A stretch of 7,119 bases of DNA from positions 1 through 7,119 of the forward strand of contig SCVT01000702.1 of assembly GCA_004296815.1 (NCBI GenBank), written 5' to 3'. The stretch comes from Reyranella sp. GTDB taxonomy: Bacteria; Pseudomonadota; Alphaproteobacteria; Reyranellales; Reyranellaceae. The translations under genes and the position numbers were made by a program. The notes under the pieces were generated by a model that worked only from the letters and a program-made list of their open reading frames with translations, did no database searches and was not told where the DNA came from. This document shows positions 1-5,101 of the stretch, in pieces. Each line of letters opens with the position of its first letter. Position 1 is the first letter of the stretch.

Positions 1-163
1 ATCGAACGACATCTACGCCGAACTGTCGGCGAAGAGCCCGAAGTTCAAGAAGGTCTATGAAAACTGGCGGCCGTTCCGGAACGAGGAGATCCTGTGGTTC
101 CGCGTGGCCGAGGGCTCATTCGACACCTTCATGGCCCGCATGTCGGCGGCCAACAAACTCTAG
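1..163 (+). CDS. dctP: TRAP transporter substrate-binding protein, C-terminal fragment (first of three tandem paralogs)
   Basis: Only the last 53 codons are in the window, read in the frame whose first complete codon is at position 2 and which ends with TAG at 161-163. The visible peptide contains SPKFKKVYENWRPFR, then LWFRVAEGSFDTFMARM, and ends SAANKL. It lines up without gaps with the C-termini of the two complete binding proteins downstream: by hand count 29 of 53 residues match the second copy, and about the same number match the third. In the TakP family this end forms the long C-terminal helices used in dimerisation. The gene is therefore a third paralog, equally distant from the other two, and not a duplicated fragment of either. 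Its ligand site, export signal and promoter lie outside the window. The reading frame is intact to the stop, so nothing suggests a pseudogene. Confidence 0.93.
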   Translation, partial: SNDIYAELSAKSPKFKKVYENWRPFRNEEILWFRVAEGSFDTFMARMSAANKL

Positions 164-185
164 GATTTCCGGCTCCGGCCGGCGG

Positions 186-213
186 AAAAGCCCCGCTTTT
201 GCGGGGCTTTTTT
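186..213 (+). terminator. Intrinsic terminator of the first binding-protein gene
   Basis: An 11-bp perfect stem (186-196 with 201-211, core GCCCCGC/GCGGGGC flanked by AAAA/TTTT) closes a TTTT loop at 197-200. The run of T continues to 213. It lies 22 bp after the stop codon and should end the upstream transcript before the next gene's leader. Confidence 0.93.
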
Positions 214-249
214 GCGTCCCTTTGCCAAGGACATTCCTGCGTGGCAGGC

Positions 250-270
250 TGATTCCGCTGGGTGGAATCA
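250..270. promoter_or_regulatory. Inverted repeat in the leader of the second binding-protein gene (possible operator or mRNA hairpin)
   Basis: TGATTCC (250-256) and GGAATCA (264-270) form a perfect 7-bp inverted repeat around a 7-nt spacer. It lies about 40 bp before the start codon, in the only gap between the upstream terminator and the gene. A second small dyad, CCTGC-GTG-GCAGG (236-248), sits just before it. The spacing fits either a dimeric repressor site or a 5' UTR hairpin. I see no convincing -35/-10 pair to decide between these, so the regulatory role is inference. Confidence 0.35.
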
Positions 271-290
271 ACACTCGGTACACAAAAAAA

Positions 291-304
291 TCCCTAGGGA
301 GGGA
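291..304 (+). promoter_or_regulatory. Shine-Dalgarno region of the second binding-protein gene, embedded in a palindrome
   Basis: AGGGAGGG (296-303) precedes ATG 309 with a 5-nt gap and fixes the start there. The same bases belong to the perfect palindrome TCCCTAGGGA (291-300). TCCCT (291-295) can also pair with AGGGA (300-304) across a 4-nt loop, which would cover much of the ribosome binding site. The site is certain enough to choose the start; any masking effect is speculative. Confidence 0.7.
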
Positions 305-308
305 CATC

Positions 309-1409
309 ATGCAACGTCGCAAGTTCATCAGGACGGCTGGCATTGGCGTAGCCGCGACGACCACAGTGGTCGCCGCGCCGGCTCTCGCGCAGGGCCTGCC
401 GGAGTTGAAGTGGCGTCTGACGTCGAGTTTCCCCAAGTCGCTCGACACGCTCTATGGCGGCGCCGAGTGGTTCTGCCGGAGGGTCGGCGAGATCACCGAC
501 GGCAAGTTCAAGATCACGCCGTTCGCGTCGGGTGAGATCGTTCCCGGCTTCCAGGTGCTCGACGCCGTGCAGAACGGCACCGTCGAGATGGGCCAGACGG
601 CGGCCTACTACTACATCGGCAAGGATATCACCTTCACGTTCGACACCGCGGTGCCGTTCGGTCTGAACAGCCGCCAGCACGTGGCATGGTGGATGAACGG
701 CGGCGGGCGCCAGGCGATGGACGAGTTCTACAAGGACTACGGCGTCGTCGGTCACCTGATGGGCGGCACCGGCGCGCAGATGGGCGGTTGGTATCGCAAG
801 GAGATCAAGACCGTCGACGACCTCAAGGGGCTCAAGTTCCGGGTCGGCGGCTTCGCCGGCCAGATCCTGGGCAAGCTCGGCGTCGTCGCCCAGCAGATCC
901 CCGGCGGCGAGATCTATCCGGCGCTCGAGAAGGGCACCATCGACGCGGCCGAGTGGGTCGGTCCCTACGACGACGAGAAGCTCGGGTTCAACAAGGTCGC
1001 GCCGTACTACTACTACCCCGGCTGGTGGGAGGGCACAGGCATGGGCACTGCCTACATCAACCAGCGGCAATGGGCGGCCCTGCCGCCGACCTACCAGAAG
1101 GCGATCGAGGTCGCGGCCAACGAGATCACGCTCTGGATGCTGGCGAAGTACGACAACGGCAATCCAGCGGCGCTGCGCCGGCTGGTCGCGGCCGGCGTCA
1201 AGCTGCTGCCGTTCCCGACGCCGGTCCTCGAAGCCTGCTTCAACGCCACCAACGAGCTCTGCAACGAGATCGTCGCCAAGAATCCGAAGTTCAAGAAGGT
1301 CTGGGACATCTGGAAACCCTACCGGTCGGAGCAGGTGCTCTGGTCGCGCATAGCGGAAGGCGGTTTCGACGGCTTCATGGCGCGCATGTACGGCGCCGGA
1401 AAAGTCTGA
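309..1409 (+). CDS. dctP: TRAP transporter substrate-binding protein, FcbT1/TakP-like, Tat-exported (second of three tandem paralogs)
   Basis: This periplasmic solute receptor of 366 aa would deliver an organic acid to a DctQM-type permease. ATG 309 was chosen, although the frame is open further upstream, because a strong Shine-Dalgarno precedes it and the protein then begins with a twin-arginine signal: RRKFIR at residues 3-8, a hydrophobic stretch, and an ALA cleavage site before Q28. The mature protein starts with the family signature KWRLTSSFPKSLDTLYGG (34-51). Conserved ligand-site regions follow: AQMGGWYRKEI (156-166), LKFRVGGFAG (175-184) and AEWVGPYDDEKLGF (214-227). Then come YYYYPGWWEG (233-242) and the C-terminal dimerisation helices. 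In TakP, conserved Gln, Arg and Glu-Trp residues of these segments hold a 2-oxoacid and a cation; Q157, R178 and E215-W216 are the likely equivalents here. Substrate is not determinable from sequence; 2-oxoacids, other hydroxy/keto acids or aromatic carboxylates are possible. It has its own leader and terminator, so it is probably monocistronic. Confidence 0.95.
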   Translation: MQRRKFIRTAGIGVAATTTVVAAPALAQGLPELKWRLTSSFPKSLDTLYGGAEWFCRRVGEITDGKFKITPFASGEIVPGFQVLDAVQNGTVEMGQTAAYYYIGKDITFTFDTAVPFGLNSRQHVAWWMNGGGRQAMDEFYKDYGVVGHLMGGTGAQMGGWYRKEIKTVDDLKGLKFRVGGFAGQILGKLGVVAQQIPGGEIYPALEKGTIDAAEWVGPYDDEKLGFNKVAPYYYYPGWWEGTGMGTAYINQRQWAALPPTYQKAIEVAANEITLWMLAKYDNGNPAALRRLVAAGVKLLPFPTPVLEACFNATNELCNEIVAKNPKFKKVWDIWKPYRSEQVLWSRIAEGGFDGFMARMYGAGKV

Positions 1410-1431
1410 GCATCGACGGCTCGGAAGACAG

Positions 1432-1461
1432 GAGGCCCCGCTTCGGCGGGGCTTCTTTTTT
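1432..1461 (+). terminator. Intrinsic terminator of the second binding-protein gene (UUCG tetraloop)
   Basis: A 10-bp stem (1432-1441 with 1446-1455, one G-T wobble) is closed by the very stable C(TTCG)G tetraloop and followed by six T (1456-1461). It lies 22 bp after the stop codon. The core GCCCCGC/GCGGGGC is the same as in the terminators after the neighbouring paralogs. Confidence 0.95.
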
Positions 1462-1485
1462 GGGCAGTCGGACACGTCGCGGACA

Positions 1486-1508
1486 TTGCATATTTTTAAC
1501 GAATGCAA
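1486..1508. promoter_or_regulatory. AT-rich dyad in the leader of the third binding-protein gene (possible operator/promoter)
   Basis: TTGCAT (1486-1491) and ATGCAA (1503-1508) are inverted repeats around an AT-rich 11-nt spacer. They sit in a conspicuously AT-rich patch between the upstream terminator and the gene start. The half-site spacing of 17 bp centre to centre is typical of dimeric repressor sites. The promoter probably lies here, but I cannot place clean -35 and -10 hexamers, so this is a candidate only. Confidence 0.35.
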
Positions 1509-1585
1509 CGCGGGTGTAGCGCTTTTCAAACCGAATTCCGCGTGTCAGTCTCGCTGCGCTGAAGAGGCCATGAGGGTCTCTCATT

Positions 1586-1591
1586 GGGAGG
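1586..1591 (+). promoter_or_regulatory. Shine-Dalgarno deciding the start of the third binding-protein gene
   Basis: GGGAGG ends 9 nt before ATG 1601. An in-frame TTG at 1592 would start immediately after it with no spacer, so ATG 1601 is the real start. A short dyad, ATGAG (1570-1574) / CTCAT (1580-1584), lies just upstream. Confidence 0.8.
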
Positions 1592-1600
1592 TTGATTAAG

Positions 1601-2704
1601 ATGAAGCGTAGAAAATTCATCAGGACCGCGGGCGTGGGTGCCGCGGGCGTTGCTGCGGTATCGACGGTCGCGGCACCGGCGATCGCGCAGAGCATGCCGG
1701 AAGTCAAATGGCGTCTGACGTCGAGCTTCCCGAAGTCGCTCGACACGCTGTACGGCGGCTCCGAGCTCTTCGCCAAGATCATCGCCGAAATGTCGGACAA
1801 CAAGTTCCAGATCCGTCCGTTCGCCGCCGGCGAAATCGTCCCGGGCCTGCAGGTCGCCGACGCCGTCCAGAACGGCACCGTCGAGGCCGGCCAGACCGCG
1901 GCCTACTACTACTTCGGCAAGCACCCGAACTTCGTGTTCGAGACCGGCCTGCCGTTCTCGATGAACCAGCGCCAGTACTATGCCTGGCTGGAGTTCGGTG
2001 GCGGCCATGAGCTGATCAACGACTTCTACAAGGAGTACAATTTCCGCTCCTTCACCTTCGGCGGCACGGGCTGCCAGATGGGCGGCTGGTTCCGCAAGGA
2101 AATCAAGTCGATGGACGACATGAAGGGCCTGAAGTTCCGCGTCGGCGGCTTCGCGGGCCTGATCCTGACGCGCCTCGGCGTGGTGCCGCAGCAGATCGCC
2201 GGCGGCGACATCTATCCGGCGCTCGAGAAGGGCACGATCGACGCCTGCGAATGGGTCGGACCGTACGACGACGAGAAGCTCGGCTTCAATAAGGTCGCCA
2301 AGTACTACTATTACCCCGGCTGGTGGGAAGGCGCGTCGGTCGGCTCGCTCTACGTCAACAACGACGCCTGGGCGAAGCTGCCGAAGGCCTACCAGGCCAT
2401 GATCGAGGCCGCTTCCGGCCGCGTCACCTCGTGGATGGTGCCGAAGTACGATGCCGGCAATCCGCCGGCGCTGCGTCGCCTGGTGGCGGCCGGCACCGAG
2501 CTCCGCCCGTTCCCGCGCGCGGTCCTCGAGCCCTGCTTCCTCGAGGCCTACAAGTACTACGACGAGCTCTCGGCCAAGGATCCGAAGTTCAAGAAGATCT
2601 ACGACAACCTCAAGGCGTTCCGCGCCGACGAGAACCTGTGGTTCCGCGTCGCCGAGAACACCTTCGACAACTTCAACTTCTCGATGTCGGCCCAAGGTCG
2701 CTAA
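1601..2704 (+). CDS. dctP: TRAP transporter substrate-binding protein, FcbT1/TakP-like, Tat-exported (third of three tandem paralogs)
   Basis: This 367-aa periplasmic solute receptor is paralogous to the gene just upstream, at roughly 60% identity by eye and with near-perfect collinearity. The Tat signal is RRKFIR at residues 3-8, with AIA cleavage before Q30. Family segments in order are KWRLTSSFPKSLDTLYGG (36-53), QMGGWFRKEI (159-168), LKFRVGGFAG (177-186), EWVGPYDDEKLGF (217-229), YYYYPGWWEG (235-244), and C-terminal helices from PKFKKIYDNL (328-337). Expected ligand/cation residues are Q159, R180 and E217-W218. Two cysteines, C158 and C216, sit directly before the Gln and the Glu, where the upstream copy has alanine. 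The two proteins differ most at about residues 107-157, which suggests a related but not identical ligand. The gene is convergent with dctM and separated from it by a terminator. It is the binding protein nearest the permease genes and so the most likely partner of DctQM, but it cannot share their transcript. Confidence 0.95.
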   Translation: MKRRKFIRTAGVGAAGVAAVSTVAAPAIAQSMPEVKWRLTSSFPKSLDTLYGGSELFAKIIAEMSDNKFQIRPFAAGEIVPGLQVADAVQNGTVEAGQTAAYYYFGKHPNFVFETGLPFSMNQRQYYAWLEFGGGHELINDFYKEYNFRSFTFGGTGCQMGGWFRKEIKSMDDMKGLKFRVGGFAGLILTRLGVVPQQIAGGDIYPALEKGTIDACEWVGPYDDEKLGFNKVAKYYYYPGWWEGASVGSLYVNNDAWAKLPKAYQAMIEAASGRVTSWMVPKYDAGNPPALRRLVAAGTELRPFPRAVLEPCFLEAYKYYDELSAKDPKFKKIYDNLKAFRADENLWFRVAENTFDNFNFSMSAQGR

Positions 2705-2737
2705 GACCGGCCGCTAAAGAGAAGAGCACACAAAGAG

Positions 2738-2769
2738 AAAGCCCCGCCTGAAAAGGCGGGGCTTTTTTT
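2738..2769. terminator. Terminator between the convergent third binding-protein gene and dctM (possibly bidirectional)
   Basis: A 12-bp stem (2738-2749 with 2754-2765, core GCCCCGCCT/AGGCGGGGC) closes a GAAA tetraloop, with seven T at 2763-2769. It is a strong terminator on the plus strand. Read from the minus strand, the stem is followed by TTTCTCTTT, so it can plausibly also end the dctQM transcript, whose stop codon is 33 bp away. No other terminator for dctM is visible before this point. Confidence 0.93.
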
Positions 2770-2801
2770 GTTGGCTGCTCTCTGTGGCCGTTGGGCGCGC
2801 C

Positions 2802-4406
2802 CTAGTTCTTGGGCGGCGCGCCGAAGATCGGAGGCGGCGCGTCGTCGCTCGGCGGCGCCTGGATATCGATCTTGACCTTGCTCGGGTCGACGCCGTGCGG
2901 CTTGTCGAGGAAGTAGGTCACGGTCTGCGGGACGGCGATCACGATCGCCACCATCACGAGCTGCAGGACCACCCAGGGAATGGATCCCCAGTAGATGTCC
3001 GAGCTCTTCACCTCCTTCGGCGCCACGCTGCGCAGGTAGAACAGGGCGAAGCCGAACGGCGGGTGCATGAACGAGGTCTGCACGTTGACGCAGATCATGA
3101 CGCCGAACCAGATCAACGCGGCGTCGGCTCCGACGACCGGCGTGAGCAGCTTCTGCGCCACCGGCGCCAGCATCGGGATGATGATGAAGGCGATCTCGAA
3201 GAAGTCGAGGAAGAACGCCAGGAAGAACACGAAGATGTTGACGACGATCAGGAAGCCCCAGACGCCGCCCGGCAGGCCGGTCAGCAGGTGCTCGACCCAA
3301 TGGCCGCCATCGACGCCGGCGAAGGAGATCGAGAAGCAGGTGGCGCCGACCAGGATGAAGGCGACCATCGCGGTGATGCGCATCGTGGCCTGGAAGGCCT
3401 GCACGATCAGGTCGCGCAGCTCCTTGAACTGCCAGGCCCGCCAGCACAGCCAGATCACGGCCGCGAACACGACCGTGAAGGCGATCTTGAAGGGGATGGA
3501 CTTGAAGGCGACCATGCCGATCAGGCCGCCGATCACGGCGGCGGCGCAGCCGCCGCCGAACATGATGCGGTCGAACTTGGTGAGCGGCGCGTTGCGCACG
3601 ACGGCCAGCACGATCGCGCCGATCGTGCCCATGGCGCCCGCCTCGGTCGGCGTGGCGAGGCCCATCATAATGGTGCCGAGCACCAGGAAGATCAGCACGG
3701 CGGCCGGGATGATGCCCCAGGCGCACTTCACCAGCAGGGCGCGGCCGAACAGGGTCCGCGGCACCGGGGGCAGGGCGTCGGGCTTCGTCAGCGTGACATA
3801 GAACGTGTAGGCGGCGAACAGGGCGATCTGCAGCAGCGAAGGGCCCCAGGCGCCGAGATACATGTCGCCGACCGAACGGCCGAGCTGGTCGGCGAGGACG
3901 ATCAGAACCAGCGACGGCGGGACGAGCTGGGTAATGGTGCCCGATGCGGCGAGCACGCCCGTCGCGTAGCGCATGTCATATTTGTAGCGGATCATCACAG
4001 GCAGGGTGATCAGCGCCATGGCGATGACCTGGGCGGCCACCGTGCCGGTGATCGCGCCGAGGATGAAGCCCACGATGATGGTCGAGTAGCCCAGCCCGCC
4101 CTTGATCGGCCCGAAGAGCTGGCCCATCGACTCCAGCATGTCCTCGGCGAGGCCGCACTTCTCCAGGATCGCGCCCATGAAGGTGAAGAACGGGATGGCG
4201 AGCAGGAGCTCGTTCGACAGGATCGAGCCGAAGACGCGCCCCGGGATGGCCTGCATGAAGGCCATCGTGAAGTAGTTCATCTCGATCGCGAGGAACCCGA
4301 AGAAGAAACCGACGGCGCAGAGCGAGAAGGCGACCGGGTAGCCGATGATCATGAAGACGACGAGGCCGCCGAACATCAGCGGCGGCATCCAATCGAGCGG
4401 GATCAT
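2802..4406 (-). CDS. dctM: TRAP transporter large permease subunit DctM (FcbT3/mannitol-chloroaromatic subfamily)
   Basis: This 534-aa inner-membrane subunit carries out sodium-coupled uptake of the solute delivered by the periplasmic binding protein. The protein is hydrophobic almost throughout. Diagnostic segments are NELLLAIPFFTFMGAILEK (65-83), GTITQLVPPSLVLIVLADQ (156-174), GLATPTEAGAMG (249-260), FFLDFFEIAFIIIPMLAP (398-415) and QTSFMHPPFGFALFYL (443-458). It is about 100 residues longer than a typical DctM of some 430 aa. The extra length lies mainly at about 280-345, where two further hydrophobic stretches (283-300 and 308-325) interrupt the usual pattern, and in a proline-rich polar tail (about 515-534). 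Insertions like this are known in the FcbT3 branch. ATG 4406 is preceded by GAGAGG at 8 nt and overlaps the dctQ stop by 4 bp (ATGA), which implies translational coupling. No binding-protein gene is in this operon; the candidates are the convergent paralogs next door. Confidence 0.96.
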   Translation of the reverse strand: MIPLDWMPPLMFGGLVVFMIIGYPVAFSLCAVGFFFGFLAIEMNYFTMAFMQAIPGRVFGSILSNELLLAIPFFTFMGAILEKCGLAEDMLESMGQLFGPIKGGLGYSTIIVGFILGAITGTVAAQVIAMALITLPVMIRYKYDMRYATGVLAASGTITQLVPPSLVLIVLADQLGRSVGDMYLGAWGPSLLQIALFAAYTFYVTLTKPDALPPVPRTLFGRALLVKCAWGIIPAAVLIFLVLGTIMMGLATPTEAGAMGTIGAIVLAVVRNAPLTKFDRIMFGGGCAAAVIGGLIGMVAFKSIPFKIAFTVVFAAVIWLCWRAWQFKELRDLIVQAFQATMRITAMVAFILVGATCFSISFAGVDGGHWVEHLLTGLPGGVWGFLIVVNIFVFFLAFFLDFFEIAFIIIPMLAPVAQKLLTPVVGADAALIWFGVMICVNVQTSFMHPPFGFALFYLRSVAPKEVKSSDIYWGSIPWVVLQLVMVAIVIAVPQTVTYFLDKPHGVDPSKVKIDIQAPPSDDAPPPIFGAPPKN

Positions 4407-4948
4407 TGCGTCGGCCTCTCGTAGTGGGCTTCAAGGCTGTCGACGGCATACCCGTTCAGGAAGGCCACGCGCTTGATCAGTTCGGAAAGGCCCTGCAGGG
4501 CGACGAGAGCGAAGCCGATCGGGAGCACCAGCTTGATCGGCCAGCGCAGCAGGCCGCCGGCATTCGAGGAGTGCTCGTACACATTGTAGGACTGCATGAA
4601 GAAGGGCCAGCTCAGCCACGCCAGGATGGCGCAGGTCGGCAGGAGGAAGAAGAGGGTGCCCAGGATGTCGATCCAGAGCTGCCCGCGGCGGCTCATGGAC
4701 ATGTAGAGAAGATCGACGCGCACATGCTCGTTGCGCTTCAGCGTGTAGGATGCGCCGAACATCACGATGACGGCGAACATGTACCACTGCACTTCGAGCC
4801 AGGCGTTCGAACTGGTGTCGTAGGCGTAACGCACCATGGCGTTGCCGGCACTGACGAGGCAGGCCAGCAACACAAGCCAATTGCAGACGTTGCCGATTTT
4901 CTCGTTGACCCAATCGATCAGCGTGCTGACTGACAGCAATAGGCGCAT
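4403..4948 (-). CDS. dctQ: TRAP transporter small permease subunit DctQ (FcbT2-like)
   Basis: This 181-aa inner-membrane protein with four hydrophobic segments (about 22-40, 51-69, 92-117, 138-156) pairs with DctM in the TRAP membrane complex. Family marks are LEVQWYMFAVIVMFGASYTL (51-70), the hallmark NEHVRVDLLY (73-82), and SSNAGGLLRWPIKLVLPIGF (127-146), typical of the mannitol/chloroaromatic branch. The frame is open further upstream to 5077, but that extension is arginine-rich and unlike the family. The start at ATG 4948 is preceded by AGGGGG (4953-4958) with a 4-nt gap and gives the usual DctQ N-terminus, so it was chosen. It is the first gene of the dctQM pair and overlaps dctM by 4 bp. 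A 153-bp gap separates it from bpt upstream, room enough for its own promoter. Confidence 0.94.
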   Translation of the reverse strand: MRLLLSVSTLIDWVNEKIGNVCNWLVLLACLVSAGNAMVRYAYDTSSNAWLEVQWYMFAVIVMFGASYTLKRNEHVRVDLLYMSMSRRGQLWIDILGTLFFLLPTCAILAWLSWPFFMQSYNVYEHSSNAGGLLRWPIKLVLPIGFALVALQGLSELIKRVAFLNGYAVDSLEAHYERPTQ

Positions 4949-5060
4949 CCGTCCCCCTGCTTCGCGAGTTATTGTTGTCCCGCCCCCGTCCTCGCCGACG
5001 GAGGGCTCGTTCTTAACGCGGGACGTCCAGCGATGCCAGCGCCCGTGCCTGTCACGGCGG

Positions 5061-5092
5061 CGGCGGAGGTGCGTCAAGTCGCTCCACCGCCG
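5061..5092. other. Imperfect GC-rich hairpin between bpt and dctQ
   Basis: CGGCGGAGG (5061-5069) and CCACCGCCG (5084-5092) pair in 8 of 9 positions around a 14-nt loop, starting 9 bp after the bpt stop codon. There is no T-run on the minus strand after it, so it is not a standard intrinsic terminator. It could be a weak or Rho-assisted 3' end of bpt. The rest of the 4949-5101 gap shows the dctQ ribosome binding site and no reading frame I would support. Confidence 0.3.
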
Positions 5093-5101
5093 GTCGTTTG
5101 C

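Noticed and set aside
1..163. First binding-protein piece as a decayed duplicate or pseudogene
   Set aside because: The frame is intact up to a proper stop and terminator; it is partial only because the window begins there.
57..308. 84-codon N-terminal extension of the second binding protein
   Set aside because: It would run through the previous gene's end and its terminator. The Shine-Dalgarno and the Tat signal place the start at ATG 309.
294..2695. Two long minus-strand frames (294-1529 and 1526-2695) antisense to the complete binding-protein genes
   Set aside because: Low-complexity R/D/L/V-rich translations that mirror the codons of the two paralogs; the similarity between them only reflects the similarity of the real genes.
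2784..4424. 546-codon open frame on the plus strand fully antisense to dctM
   Set aside because: Its translation is dominated by Arg, Asp, His, Gly and Glu with no recognisable domain. It is the expected by-product of G/C third-position bias opposite a long membrane-protein gene.
4949..5077. 43-codon N-terminal extension of DctQ
   Set aside because: Arg/Gly-rich and unlike any DctQ N-terminus, while a good ribosome binding site precedes ATG 4948.
5049..5077. Possible dctQ promoter on the minus strand: TTGACG (5077-5072), 17-nt spacer, TGACAG (5054-5049)
   Set aside because: The -35 is good but the -10 matches consensus in only two positions and the spacer is almost all GC. It also lies inside the bpt-dctQ hairpin. 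Not strong enough to list as a promoter.
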